Assembly (NCBI RefSeq): GCF_012221945.1
Contig: NZ_CP032549.1
Span: forward strand, 1,922,001 to 1,986,000
From: Glutamicibacter mishrai
GTDB taxonomy: Bacteria; Actinomycetota; Actinomycetes; Actinomycetales; Micrococcaceae
DNA: 64,000 bases
Reading direction: 5' to 3'
In this document: positions 8,417 to 20,035 of the stretch, in pieces
Numbering within the stretch: position 1 is the first letter of the stretch
Layout: the number at the start of each line of letters is the position of its first letter
The notes under the pieces: model-generated
The model's database searches: none
What the model saw: only the letters and a program-made list of their open reading frames with translations
What the model was told of the DNA's origin: nothing
Made by a program: the position numbers and the translations under genes

Positions 8417-9922
8417 TTAGACGTCCTGTCGGCGTCGGGAAGCAACCCGGCGCCACAGGGTGTAGCCGATCATCAGCGCCAATAGCGCGTACAGGGTGAT
8501 GGTGATGCCCGAGCCGAGCAGGATCGACAGCTCGCCGCCGCTGGACATCAGCGCATTGCGCAGGCTGGTTTCGGCCAGCGGGCCAAGCACCACACCGATC
8601 ATCACCGGCGCCAGCGGGTAGCCATAGCGGCGCATCAAAAACGCGACAAATCCGATCACCAGCACCAGCAGCAGGTCGATCACCGAGGCTCCGGTGGCGT
8701 ACACGCCCAACCCGCAGAACACCGTGATGCCGGCGAACAGGTGCGGCTTGGGAATCAGCAGCAGCTTGGCCCACAGTGGCGCAAAGGGCAGATTCAACAC
8801 CAACAGCATCACCAGGCCGACAAAGAGGCTGGCCAGCAGCGCCCAGACCAGATCGGCATTGCGCTCGAAAAGCATCGGGCCCGGCTGCAGGCCATACTGC
8901 TGGAAAGCTGCCAGCATGATGGCGGCCGTCGCCGAGGTGGGAAGGCCCAGGGCCAGCAGCGCGCCCATGGCGGTGCCGCTGGTGGCATTGCCTGCGGCTT
9001 CCGGGGCGGCGACGCCGCGGATCGCGCCGGTGCCGAACTTCGGGTGGCGGCGTTTGCGGTCCAGCTGGCGTTCGGTGCCGTAGGCCAGGAAGGTCGGCAC
9101 CTCGGCGCCGCCCACCGGGATCACGCCGAAGGGCACGCCAAAAGCGGTGCCGCGCAGCCACGCGGGAATCGCTTCGCGCACTTCGGAGCGCGAAAGGTAG
9201 GGGCGGCCCGACACGGAAATAGCGGTCAGCTTCTCATCGCGGTGGATCCGCGAGGCCACATGCAGCACTTCGCCCAGAGCCAGCACGCCGACGGTGATCA
9301 CGATGATGCTCACCCCGTCAAAGAGCTGCGGTACATTCGCGGTGAAGCGCGAGGCGCCGGAAATGCCATCGATGCCCACCACGGCCAAGGCCAAGCCGAC
9401 CAGCAGCGAGGCCAGGCCCTTCAGGGCCGAGTCCGAAACCACCGAAGCGGTGGCGATGAAGGCGAAGACCGCGAGGGCGAAGTATTCGGCCGGCCCGAAA
9501 AGCACCGCGACTTCCGCAAGCTTGGGGGCGAAGAACACCACCAGGGTGGTGGCGATCAATCCGCCGATGAAGGCGCCGATCGCGCTGGTGGCCAGCGCCT
9601 GCGGAGCCCGGCCGTCCTTGGCCATGCGATGGCCCTCGAAGGTGGTGGCAATGGCGGTGGAGCCGCCGGGGGTATTCATCAAGATCCCCATGGTGGAGTC
9701 GCCGAAAAGCCCGCCGAAGTAGACGCCGGCGAACATGATGAACGCGCCGACCGGGTCCAGCGAGAAGGTCATCGGCAGCAGCAAAGCCACGGCCATGGAG
9801 GACCCCAGGCCGGGCAGCACGCCCACGGCGGTGCCCAGCAAGGCGCCGATGAAGACCCAGAGCAGGTTCATCGGGGTCAGTGCTTGGCCGAAGCCTTCAA
9901 GAAGCAGATTCAGTGATTCCAT
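8417..9922 (-). CDS. tctA: Tripartite tricarboxylate transporter large permease TctA
   Basis: 501-residue, very hydrophobic TctA-family protein with the paired glycine-rich repeats of the family (GTAVGVLPGLGSSMAVALL near residue 30, then GVIPVGGAEVPTFLAYGTE near 270). Its ATG overlaps the tctB stop by one base (TAATG). It forms the transport channel for a carboxylate delivered by TctC. Being in an island with aconitase and isocitrate dehydrogenase, the substrate is probably citrate or a related tricarboxylate. Confidence 0.92.
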   Translation of the reverse strand: MESLNLLLEGFGQALTPMNLLWVFIGALLGTAVGVLPGLGSSMAVALLLPMTFSLDPVGAFIMFAGVYFGGLFGDSTMGILMNTPGGSTAIATTFEGHRMAKDGRAPQALATSAIGAFIGGLIATTLVVFFAPKLAEVAVLFGPAEYFALAVFAFIATASVVSDSALKGLASLLVGLALAVVGIDGISGASRFTANVPQLFDGVSIIVITVGVLALGEVLHVASRIHRDEKLTAISVSGRPYLSRSEVREAIPAWLRGTAFGVPFGVIPVGGAEVPTFLAYGTERQLDRKRRHPKFGTGAIRGVAAPEAAGNATSGTAMGALLALGLPTSATAAIMLAAFQQYGLQPGPMLFERNADLVWALLASLFVGLVMLLVLNLPFAPLWAKLLLIPKPHLFAGITVFCGLGVYATGASVIDLLLVLVIGFVAFLMRRYGYPLAPVMIGVVLGPLAETSLRNALMSSGGELSILLGSGITITLYALLALMIGYTLWRRVASRRRQDV

Positions 9923-10416
9923 TAGCCGATCAGTCCTTCCAGGATGCCGCTAGGCAGGTTCAAGCCGAGTGCCGCGCCGAAGGCCAGCTGGATGACCGAG
10001 GCGAAAACCAGTGCGATCCCCAGATCCCTGGCCCGGTTCTTGCTGCCCAGGGCAAAGGCCACGGTCCAGAACAGCAGGCTGGCGCTGATCAGCCATCCGG
10101 CGGGGACCAAAAGCAGGGCGAAGGCCAGGAATCCGGCGGCGACCAGGGCCACGGTTTTCCAGTCCGAATAGCTGCGGTAGCCCTGCCGATCGGCGGGGAC
10201 CGGCTCGGGGTTGCGGATCAGCTGCACTGTTAATAGCGCCGCGATCACGAAGATCGCGATGGTGATCAGGATCGGGAAGAATGTGGGCCCCGGTTGCTTG
10301 GCCCCGTCGGGCACGTCCATGGTGATGATGCCGACGGCCAGGTAGATCCCCAGCAGCACCAGGATGCCTGGCAGGATCAGACCGCTGCGGCCGGTGGTCT
10401 TAGCTTTCATCTTCAT
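9922..10416 (-). CDS. tctB: Tripartite tricarboxylate transporter small permease TctB
   Basis: 164 residues with four hydrophobic segments, including GPTFFPILITIAIFVIAALL, the N-terminal TctB signature. Start is ATG 10416 or 10410 (MKMK repeat). The coding region overlaps the end of the universal stress gene by up to 17 nt, so translation is probably coupled. TctB is the small membrane partner of TctA. Confidence 0.9.
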   Translation of the reverse strand: MKMKAKTTGRSGLILPGILVLLGIYLAVGIITMDVPDGAKQPGPTFFPILITIAIFVIAALLTVQLIRNPEPVPADRQGYRSYSDWKTVALVAAGFLAFALLLVPAGWLISASLLFWTVAFALGSKNRARDLGIALVFASVIQLAFGAALGLNLPSGILEGLIG

Positions 10417-10777
10417 CGGCCTTCACGCTCAGCACCGGGATGCTGGACCCGAGGATCACCGCTTGGGCGTCGGAGCCCATGAGCATTTTCCCTACCCGCG
10501 AGCGGGAGCGGACGCCGATGACGATCAGCTTCGCGTCCAGCTCGTTGCCTAGGTCGATCAGTTCATCGGCGGCGCGCGGCGAATTGGCGCCAGGCTGCAG
10601 GAAGCGGGCCTTGCCCTTCAGCTGCGAGTCGAGTTCCGGGCTTGGCCAGGTTTCGCCGTTGAGGGCGAAGAGCGGGAAGAGGGCCACGTCGGTGTGGACC
10701 AGTTCGGCGGCGGCGAGGCCCTGCCGCAGGGCGGCGGCGCCCTCGGCGGTGTGGGTGTATCCGACCAGGATGGTCAT
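10400..10777 (-). CDS. Single-domain universal stress protein inside the tct operon
   Basis: 125-residue UspA-fold protein: N-terminal MTILVGYTHT, and the nucleotide-binding block VIGVRSRSRVGKMLMGSDAQ near the C-terminus, followed by the last strand IPVLSV. It is wedged between tctC and tctB and overlaps tctB. It may sense ATP or adenylates to modulate uptake, but that is inference from location. Confidence 0.85.
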   Translation of the reverse strand: MTILVGYTHTAEGAAALRQGLAAAELVHTDVALFPLFALNGETWPSPELDSQLKGKARFLQPGANSPRAADELIDLGNELDAKLIVIGVRSRSRVGKMLMGSDAQAVILGSSIPVLSVKADEDES

Positions 10778-10798
10778 GGTTTCTCCAATTTTTCGTGG

Positions 10799-11797
10799 CT
10801 AGTAGCCAAGCTCATTCCAGATGGCGTCGACGCTTTGCCGTTCGGATTCGAGGAATTCCTCGAACTCCGGGCCGGTCAGGAAGGTGTCGGCCCACTGGTT
10901 GCGTTCCAGGGCGTCGGCCCATTCGGGGGTTTGGACGGTTTCGGTGACGATCTGCTGGAGCTCTTTGATGTTTTCGTCGCTGAGTCCCGGAGGGGCGACG
11001 ATGCCGCGCCAGTTGGTCAGCTCGATGTCGTAGCCCAATTCCTTCAGGGTGGGCACCCCGGTGGCAGGGACCGGTTCGGGAGCCGAGACGGCCAGGGCCT
11101 TGAGTTTCCCGGCTTCGATCTGGTCGGCGAAGTCCACCCAGCCGGAGACCGAGGCCTTGATGGTTCCGCTGAGCAGGCTGGTGGCCAGCTCGCCGCCGCC
11201 GGAGTAGGCGATGTAGTTCACCGCGGTGGGCTTGATGCCGGCTTGCTGGGCGAGCTGGGTGATGATCATCTGGTCGACGCTGCCCAGCGAACCGCCGCCG
11301 AAGGCGAAGGCGTTGGGGTCTTTGGCCCAGTCGGCGACCAATTCATCCACCGAGTCATAGGGCGAGTCGGCGGGGACCACCAGGACGTCGTAGTCATCGG
11401 TGATCCGAGCGATCGGGGTGACGTCCTGGATGGTGGTTTCCGAGCCGTTGATGTTGATGGCGCCGAGCATCGTAATGCCCATGACCATGAGGCTGGATTT
11501 TTCGCCTTCCATGCCGGCGAACTTATTCAGCCCGATGGTGCCTCCGGCACCGGGGATGTTGACGACCTGGGCGTTGTTGACGATGGATTGCGCTCGCATG
11601 GCCTGCTGGGCTTCGCGGGCCGCTCCATCCCAGCCGCCGCCGGCGCCTGCCGGAGCGATGAGGGTCAGCTGGGCTCGTGCGTCATCGCCGCTGCCGCTGC
11701 TGGCCGCATTAAAGGCCGCCCCGGCGACCACTGCCGCGCCGGCCAGGATAGCCATGGCGCGAAGCGGTTTCCGCAGGCGGGTGCTATCAAGAGTCAT
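10799..11797 (-). CDS. tctC: Tripartite tricarboxylate transporter substrate-binding protein TctC
   Basis: 332 residues. An N-terminal hydrophobic stretch with AAAVAG-like composition and no lipobox cysteine suggests secretion by a signal peptide or anchor rather than a lipoprotein, unlike the second TctC at 23862. Family hallmarks are visible: LIAPAGAGGGWD, VVNIPGAGGTIGLN and the late LKALAVSAPE segment. AAGGA lies 6 nt before ATG 11797. First gene of the tctC-usp-tctB-tctA operon, transcribed from the promoter at 11864-11892. Confidence 0.92.
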   Translation of the reverse strand: MTLDSTRLRKPLRAMAILAGAAVVAGAAFNAASSGSGDDARAQLTLIAPAGAGGGWDGAAREAQQAMRAQSIVNNAQVVNIPGAGGTIGLNKFAGMEGEKSSLMVMGITMLGAININGSETTIQDVTPIARITDDYDVLVVPADSPYDSVDELVADWAKDPNAFAFGGGSLGSVDQMIITQLAQQAGIKPTAVNYIAYSGGGELATSLLSGTIKASVSGWVDFADQIEAGKLKALAVSAPEPVPATGVPTLKELGYDIELTNWRGIVAPPGLSDENIKELQQIVTETVQTPEWADALERNQWADTFLTGPEFEEFLESERQSVDAIWNELGY

Positions 11798-11844
11798 TGT
11801 GATCCTTTCGCGCCCGATGCCGGGACGCCGTTGGATGTTACAAA

Positions 11845-11892
11845 TTATAAATTATAGTTAACGACCTTAAGTTGTGACCCAAGTCATGTCAA
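11845..11892 (-). promoter_or_regulatory. Promoter of tctC with GntR operator
   Basis: On the minus strand a TTGACA -35 box (11887-11892) and TAAGGT -10 box (11864-11869) are 17 bp apart. The palindromic dodecamer TTATAAATTATA (11845-11856) begins 7 bp beyond the -10 box, over the expected transcription start, where a repressor would block initiation. The identical dodecamer lies at 12737-12748 before acn. Confidence 0.7.
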
Positions 11893-11916
11893 GGTGCGGG
11901 TGGCGGGCATGAAAAT

Positions 11917-11943
11917 ACCCCCAGTGCCTAAGGCGCTGGGGGT
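11917..11943 (-). terminator. Terminator of the GntR gene
   Basis: ACCCCCAG stem arms read on the minus strand as a hairpin followed by TATTTTC, just after the GntR stop. Confidence 0.65.
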
Positions 11944-11960
11944 CTTGGGATGGGCTGGGC

Positions 11961-12665
11961 CTACGGGGCCAGTGCGTCGATGGCCCGGCGGCCGAGGCTG
12001 CCTTGGACGTGCTTGGTCATTTCTTCCTCGGCTTTGGCCGCATTGCCGGCGATGACCGCCTTGAGGATGCGCTCATGCTCGGCGGCAACGCGCTTTTTGT
12101 CCGCGGCCGAATCCTGCCGGGCGGACAGTCCGACCTGGCGGTAGCGGTCGGCCTTATCCCACAGGGATTCGAGCATGTTGATCAGCAGGTCATTGTGCGA
12201 GGCGGTGTAGATCGAGCGATGGAATTCGCGGTGCGCAGCCAGCGCGTCGAGATCGGGGTTTGGTGCCAATGGACGCATCTTTTCGGCCGCGGCCTTCATC
12301 CGGCTGATGTCCTCATCGGTGCGGTGGGTTGCGGCCAAGGTTGCAGCCATCGGGTCAAGGCGTTCGCGCACCTGGAAGAGATCGGTGGCTTCCTGGGCGG
12401 TCAGTGGCGCGACCTTGGCGTTGCGGTGGGCGTCGATGGTGATCAGCCCTTCGGCTTCCAGCTTGCGCAAAGCCTCGCGCATGGGGGTGAGGCTGACGCC
12501 GAGGTCTGCAGCAAGCTGCGACTGCGCCAAGGCTTCGCCCGGTAGCAGTTCCCCGCTCATGATCAGCTCCCTGACGCTTTGATAGGCGTAGGCGTTCTTG
12601 GTCAGCGCAGCTTGGCTCACGAGTGGCCTCTTTCGAAGTGCAGGTTTCGGCGGTGCACATTTCAT
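11961..12665 (-). CDS. GntR-family (FCD) regulator of the tricarboxylate island
   Basis: 234 residues from ATG 12665 (a TTG at 12674 is possible, but AGGA is better placed for 12665). The N-terminal winged helix contains AQSQLAADLGVSLTPMREAL; the C-terminal all-helical FCD effector domain contains the family histidines (HREFH about residue 145, EHERIL about 205). FCD domains bind carboxylates through a metal, which fits the gene order. It sits between the two operons it likely controls and carries a variant of the same operator in its own 5' region (12683-12694, 10 of 12 matches), suggesting autoregulation. Confidence 0.88.
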   Translation of the reverse strand: MKCAPPKPALRKRPLVSQAALTKNAYAYQSVRELIMSGELLPGEALAQSQLAADLGVSLTPMREALRKLEAEGLITIDAHRNAKVAPLTAQEATDLFQVRERLDPMAATLAATHRTDEDISRMKAAAEKMRPLAPNPDLDALAAHREFHRSIYTASHNDLLINMLESLWDKADRYRQVGLSARQDSAADKKRVAAEHERILKAVIAGNAAKAEEEMTKHVQGSLGRRAIDALAP

Positions 12666-12682
12666 AGAGTGCAACGTCCTTT

Positions 12683-12751
12683 TTATAAATGTTAGCCGGT
12701 AGAGCCTTGGGTCGGGGGAATGCGTGTTGTACGATTTTATAAATTATAAAA
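12683..12751. promoter_or_regulatory. Divergent control region: GntR operators and acn promoter
   Basis: TTTTATAA-A-TTATAAAA (12735-12751) is a 17-bp perfect palindrome containing the same TTATAAATTATA as the tctC promoter. A plus-strand promoter TTGGGT (12707-12712) and TACGAT (12730-12735), 17 bp apart, places this operator right after the -10 box. A weaker copy TTATAAATGTTA (12683-12694) lies in the GntR 5' region. Confidence 0.7.
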
Positions 12752-12767
12752 ACGAGGGGAGAGGCGC

Positions 12768-15412
<2,645 letters not shown>

Positions 15413-15416
<4 letters not shown>

Positions 15417-16630
15417 ACCATGCCAAGAAGCCCGGGGTGATCGTGGAAATCCGCGGCGACGAGGCTGCCAACGAGATGTTCACCATGGTGCGCGAACGGA
15501 TTATCAAGCCCCTCGTTGACGTCGACATTCAAAGTTTTGACCTGTCGCTGGCCAATAGGGACGCGACCGCCGATGCGATTACCGTGCAGGCGGCCGCAGC
15601 CGTGAAGGAACATCGGGTGGCGGTGAAGTGCTCGACCATCACGCCCACGGCAGCGCAGGTGGCAAGCTTCGGGCTGAGCCAACGCTGGAAATCGCCCAAC
15701 GCGACCTTGCGCAAGGCATTGGACGGCGTGATCTTCCGGGAGCCGATCGTGCTGGAATCGGTGCCGCGGATCGTGCCGGGCTGGAAGGCCCCGATTGTTG
15801 TTGCGCGGCATGCCAACGCCGATCAATACCAGGCAACCGACTTCAAGGTACCTGGCGCGGGAAGCCTTACCCTGAGTTTCACCCCGGCCGATGGTTCAGG
15901 GCCAATAGTCCGTGAGGTCACAACCTTCGGAGCCGATGGCGGCGTGGCCCTGGGCATGTACAACAACACCGATTCCATCCGGGCTTTTGCGCGGGCATGT
16001 TTCAGGCAGGCCTTGCGTTTGAAGCTTCCCCTGTATTTCTCCACCAAGCACACCGTGCTCAAGGAATACGACGGTGTTTTTGTTGAAGCGTTCCAGGGAA
16101 TCTACCAGGGGGAATTCGCACAGTTATTTGCCGAGGCGGGGCTCAGCTATGAACATCGATTGATCGATGACATGGTGGCTTTTGCGATCAAGAGCCCTGG
16201 CGGATTCATGTGGGCGCTGAAGAACTACGACGGCGATGTCCAAGCGGATATCGTCGCCCAGGGCTTTGGTTCACCTGGTTTGATGGCATCGGTGCTGGCT
16301 GGGGAGGACGGTGAAACCTGCTTGTTCGAGGCGGCCCACGGAACCGTGGCCCGCCACTACAAGAGATTGGTCCAGGGCGAAGAGCTGAGGGCAAATCCCG
16401 TGGCCACCATTGCCGCCTGGAGCCGCGCCCTCGAGCATCGTGGCACCTTGGACTCCAATGCCGAACTGGTCCAAGCGGCCGAAGCGATCGACGCTGCGGT
16501 CAGAGGGACCGTGGCCGATGGCGTGATGACCGCGGACCTGGCTGGCTTGGCCGGCGGCCACCCGGTGGGGACCGCCCAATTCATTGATGCGGTGGCCGGC
16601 AAGCTGGGCATGACGGGGGCTGGGCGTTAA
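15413..16630 (+). CDS. icd: Isocitrate dehydrogenase (NADP-type, homodimeric)
   Basis: 405 residues resembling the eukaryote-like dimeric NADP isocitrate dehydrogenases: LANRDATADAITV, then STITPTAAQV, SPNATLR, and the nucleotide-binding EAAHGTVARHY near residue 308. The ATG overlaps the acn stop. Together acn and icd convert imported citrate to 2-oxoglutarate with NADPH. Most Micrococcaceae are known for a large monomeric IDH, so this may be a second, inducible form; that is inference. Its last 4 bases overlap the convergent cyclase gene. Confidence 0.88.
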
Positions 16631-17607
16631 AGAACCGCGGTGGCGTTGGCGGGCGACCCGGTGCCGCCGATGAGATTCAGTGGCTTGATGCTCAGCAGGC
16701 AGTCCCAGCGATCCAGCTGGCCCATGCGGCGGGCCAGCGGCCCCAACCGCCATAGCTCGCCGAGCGGAAGGCCGAGCTTCGCCAGGAATTCCTGGTGCAT
16801 CATCCCCCGATCATTCGGCGCTGAGTCAAGGAACGGGGAGTTGGCCACAGGCGGCAGGCACTCCACGGCAAAGTTGTCGGCCGCCAGGATGCTCAGCCCC
16901 GAATCCCACGCCCAGTCCAGCAGCTGCTCGGACTGTGCCAATCCGGTGGCTTTCCCGCTATCGCGCTGCCGGGATTTTTCCTCCGGGGATAGCGCCAGGA
17001 ACCATTCGCTCCAGCCGGTGTGGACCATCAGCGCATCGCCGGGCTCCACCGAGATTCCTTGGTGGTTCATGGCCTCCAGGAGCAAGGAGAACGGGAGCTG
17101 CTGCCCGCCTTGATGGTCGAGCTGCTGGCCCAAGCTGGCCACGTATCCGGCAAGGTCAAGCAACAGGCCTCGGGTCACGATGGGTTGATCCGACCAGTAC
17201 TGGATGCCCAATTCTGCGGTGCCGGCAATGATCTGTTCGTCGGGCACGCCGTTATAAAAGCCCACCTCGTCCGAACGGCGGTGGCGCAGCCCGTCGATCT
17301 GCGATGAGCCCTGGAGGTAGAAGTTGTCCAGATAGTCATCGCGGTGGGCCGGATGGTTGCCGAAAATATGGTGCTCCGGGGCGCCACGGGTTTTGGACAT
17401 TCCCGGCGAGAAGGCGTTGATCGGGTAATCCAGCCCGAACGTTTCCCCCAGCCGCACCGAGGTGGCGGCCTGCACGCGCTTGGCCGCATCGATCTTATCG
17501 GGGGCGCCGGCAGAGGGAGAGCTGAACAGGCCCCAAGAAGTGCCGGCAAGCCGGCCCGGCCGCTGCTTGAGCTGCGCGCGAGTGGGGTAGCTTTTCTTCT
17601 CGCTCAT
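16627..17607 (-). CDS. Cyclase-family (kynurenine formamidase-like) metal hydrolase
   Basis: 326 residues from ATG 17607 (AGGAAAAGAG upstream); a longer open frame to 17799 only overlaps the neighbouring gene. The family metal/active-site segment appears as GSSQIDGLRHR about residue 110, the variant of HxGTHxD seen in the larger cyclase subgroup, with GDALMVHTGW about residue 205 and the late LAADNFAVE. Known members hydrolyse amides, lactones or cyclic intermediates. It is the last gene of the minus arm of the IclR island; its ATG overlaps the stop of the 82-residue membrane protein. Confidence 0.82.
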   Translation of the reverse strand: MSEKKSYPTRAQLKQRPGRLAGTSWGLFSSPSAGAPDKIDAAKRVQAATSVRLGETFGLDYPINAFSPGMSKTRGAPEHHIFGNHPAHRDDYLDNFYLQGSSQIDGLRHRRSDEVGFYNGVPDEQIIAGTAELGIQYWSDQPIVTRGLLLDLAGYVASLGQQLDHQGGQQLPFSLLLEAMNHQGISVEPGDALMVHTGWSEWFLALSPEEKSRQRDSGKATGLAQSEQLLDWAWDSGLSILAADNFAVECLPPVANSPFLDSAPNDRGMMHQEFLAKLGLPLGELWRLGPLARRMGQLDRWDCLLSIKPLNLIGGTGSPANATAVL

Positions 17608-17852
17608 CGTGCGCTCTTTTCCTGCGCGTATTTCACCGGGGTGGAACCCACATGGAGTAATAGGAAGGCCGCGATCGAGGCGATGGATGCGCAGATGCAA
17701 AGGATCATCTTGAATACGGTGTTGGGTCCGGTCAGCAATGTTGCGCTGCCGAAGACGATTCCGGCCAGCTGCAGCAGGACAAAGACGATTCCGCCGCACA
17801 GGGCCAGCGCCAGCGAGGCGACGAAGGTTTTTCGAAGTATCAGTCGGTACAT
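17604..17852 (-). CDS. Small two-helix membrane protein
   Basis: 82 residues with two hydrophobic segments (FVASLALALCGGIVFVLLQ and MILCICASIASIAAFLLLH). Located between the DctM-like permease (16 nt away) and the cyclase (4-nt overlap), so it is certainly co-translated. It sits where a TRAP DctQ subunit is expected but is half the usual size and lacks recognisable DctQ features. Function unknown; an accessory subunit of the permease is the most natural guess. Confidence 0.7.
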   Translation of the reverse strand: MYRLILRKTFVASLALALCGGIVFVLLQLAGIVFGSATLLTGPNTVFKMILCICASIASIAAFLLLHVGSTPVKYAQEKSAR

Positions 17853-17868
17853 GGTGCTTCCTCGTGGG

Positions 17869-19206
17869 TTAGACCGGCAGGATTCCGGACGCGATCAACA
17901 CGCCAATGGCCAATAACGGTAGTGCATAGAACAGCAGCATGCGACGGAAGGTGCTGTAGGGGTTGACCCCGGCGATGCCGCAGGCAACATACAACGGCGC
18001 ACCACCTGGCGGAACTGCTGCTTCGCAGGAGGAGAAGACAAGCACTGCTACTGCCGCGGTCGGCGCCGGGACTCCCGCGGCGACCAGTGCGGCCACTCCC
18101 ACGGTACCCACGGCCGCCATGGTCGCGGTCGAGGAGAGCGGAGCTGCTACGGCAATGACGATCAGCCCGATGACCAGGGCCAGCAGCCACACCGGCAGCG
18201 ATAGCTGGTTCAACACGGCGGTCAGTTGCTCGGGCAATCCGGTGCTGGCCAGCGCATTGGCGCCGGCGAAGGCGAATAGCACGGTCACCCCGACGATGCC
18301 GAAGCGGGGGATGGAATCTTCGAGCATGGCGGACCAGGCCTTGAGGGTGCGCGGCAGCTGGCGGTATCCCAGCAGCAGGCCCATCAGGATCAGCGCGATA
18401 GGGATCCAGAAGATCGGGCTGATCGCCTTGGCCACGTTGGTTTGGGTGTAGCTGCTTAATGCCTCGGCGATGGCGCCGCTGGTGATGATCATCGGGATGG
18501 CGACGCCGACAAAGAGCAGCAGGGTGCTCCATCCTTGCCTGAAGGCCACCGATAGCGCTTGGCGTTGCTCCTTGGCAGTGGCTTGCGCGCCACTGCGGCG
18601 AACCAGCAGGTAGGTCACGACCAGCCGGTGGGCCACGCACCATAGGCCGCCGAAAATCAAGGGGATCAATAGTTCATTGGCCGAGAGCAGAGGGCCCACG
18701 GTGGAGGAGCCGACCAGGACAAACATGGATGCGCTGAACGGGAAGGTGATGCCCATGCCCGCGTTGCCAGCCACGATGGTGGCCGCGGTCGGCCGGTCGA
18801 TCTTCGAGCGTTCCATCCACGGGATCGTAATGGAGCCTACCGTCGCGGCGATGGCAGCCTGGTTGTGCACGATGCTGCCCAGCCCGGCGGAGGACACCGT
18901 GGAGACATAGGCCGCGCCGCCCTTGCTGCCGCCGATCAGCGAATCCAGCAGATTGATCATCCGCTCCATGACGCCGGCTCGTTCCAGCAGATAGCCCATG
19001 AAAACGAAGATCACCGTCGCATAAACGATTTCATCGGTGAGCGCCTCGTACAGCGCACCCCATCCTGCTGAGAGCATCTGGCTGCCGTTGAACGCTGCCG
19101 CCACGATGAAGCCGAGGATCATCGCTTCGCCGACATTGCGGCGCATCAGCACCGACCAAATGATGATGACCGCGAGGTAGGCGCCCAGCGCCCAGATGCC
19201 AATCAT
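17869..19206 (-). CDS. DctM/TRAP-like large carboxylate permease
   Basis: 445 residues, about 11-12 hydrophobic segments. The C-terminal PPGGAPLYVACGIAGVNP corresponds to the PPVG...ASGIAG signature of DctM subunits of TRAP transporters. Start ATG 19206 has AAGGAAA 6 nt upstream; an in-frame TTG at 19221 overlaps that ribosome site and is rejected. No DctP-type binding protein is encoded nearby, so it may work as a secondary transporter alone or with the 82-residue protein. Substrate presumably an organic acid. Confidence 0.72.
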   Translation of the reverse strand: MIGIWALGAYLAVIIIWSVLMRRNVGEAMILGFIVAAAFNGSQMLSAGWGALYEALTDEIVYATVIFVFMGYLLERAGVMERMINLLDSLIGGSKGGAAYVSTVSSAGLGSIVHNQAAIAATVGSITIPWMERSKIDRPTAATIVAGNAGMGITFPFSASMFVLVGSSTVGPLLSANELLIPLIFGGLWCVAHRLVVTYLLVRRSGAQATAKEQRQALSVAFRQGWSTLLLFVGVAIPMIITSGAIAEALSSYTQTNVAKAISPIFWIPIALILMGLLLGYRQLPRTLKAWSAMLEDSIPRFGIVGVTVLFAFAGANALASTGLPEQLTAVLNQLSLPVWLLALVIGLIVIAVAAPLSSTATMAAVGTVGVAALVAAGVPAPTAAVAVLVFSSCEAAVPPGGAPLYVACGIAGVNPYSTFRRMLLFYALPLLAIGVLIASGILPV

Positions 19207-19239
19207 GCTGTTTCCTTCCAAAGCTTGCCAGCGTCGCTG

Positions 19240-20016
19240 CTAGCCAGCTGTCATCCTATTATCGATAGCCATGCGCTCCATGGCGCTGGCTGAGGCGTCG
19301 GCCATTTCGTGCGGGACGCCCAGGTCTTCCAGATATCCGCCGGTGGAACGCATTTCCGCCGCACGGCGTACTGCATGCTTGGCGGTGCCCGTCAGGAAGC
19401 GATCGATGGTTGCCTGCCCGTCGCCGGCCAGCGTCTTGGAGATTTCTTCGCGGATCCATGGTTCCAGCCCGGCGGCAGCACCGGCGCGCACCGCTTCAAT
19501 CACCACAGAGGCCAGGCCCTTGGTGAAGACGCTGCGCAGCAGCTTATGGGCCATGGCGCTGCCCGGCCCGCCATCAACGATCTGGACCGATGCCCCTACG
19601 GAGTGGAGCAGAGCGGCAAAGTCCTGCGCTCCGCGGCCGCTGGCCATCAAGGGGGTCTTCGCTCCCTGGGCAATGACGGGGCCGAGGATGGCTACATCGA
19701 TGAAGTTGGCTTCGCCCGCGGTGGAGCCGAGTTCTTCCATGGTCTTGGGGGATGAGCTGGTCAGGTCGGCGTAGCCGGCACCTGGCTTCATCACCGGCAG
19801 GCATTCTTCGGCTACCTTGGGCGCAGCGCCGGCGCCGGTGAGGACCAGGACCATGTCGGCTTCCCTGGCTGCTTCCGCCGCCGATTGGGCCAGCACGGCC
19901 CCTGGCGGGGCGGTGGTGATGAACGGGTCGTAGCCGATGATTTCGTGTCCTGCGTCGAGCAGCGCGGCGGCATAGATCTGTCCGACTTCACCGAGTCCGA
20001 TAAGTGCACATTTCAT
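19240..20016 (-). CDS. 6-phosphogluconate / beta-hydroxyacid dehydrogenase-like NAD(P) enzyme
   Basis: 258 residues from ATG 20016. Rossmann motif ALIGLGEVG at the extreme N-terminus, followed by a strand ending in IIGYDP; the middle segment DVAILGPVIAQGAKTPLMASG matches the substrate-binding region of beta-hydroxyacid dehydrogenases, usually D-x-PVSGG. Here the PVSGG serine is not present, placing it in the divergent branch with a DUF1932-like C-terminal helical domain. It likely oxidises or reduces a hydroxy acid in the pathway started by the neighbouring aldolase. Confidence 0.78.
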   Translation of the reverse strand: MKCALIGLGEVGQIYAAALLDAGHEIIGYDPFITTAPPGAVLAQSAAEAAREADMVLVLTGAGAAPKVAEECLPVMKPGAGYADLTSSSPKTMEELGSTAGEANFIDVAILGPVIAQGAKTPLMASGRGAQDFAALLHSVGASVQIVDGGPGSAMAHKLLRSVFTKGLASVVIEAVRAGAAAGLEPWIREEISKTLAGDGQATIDRFLTGTAKHAVRRAAEMRSTGGYLEDLGVPHEMADASASAMERMAIDNRMTAG

Positions 20017-20035
20017 AGTGTGGGGCCTTTGATTG

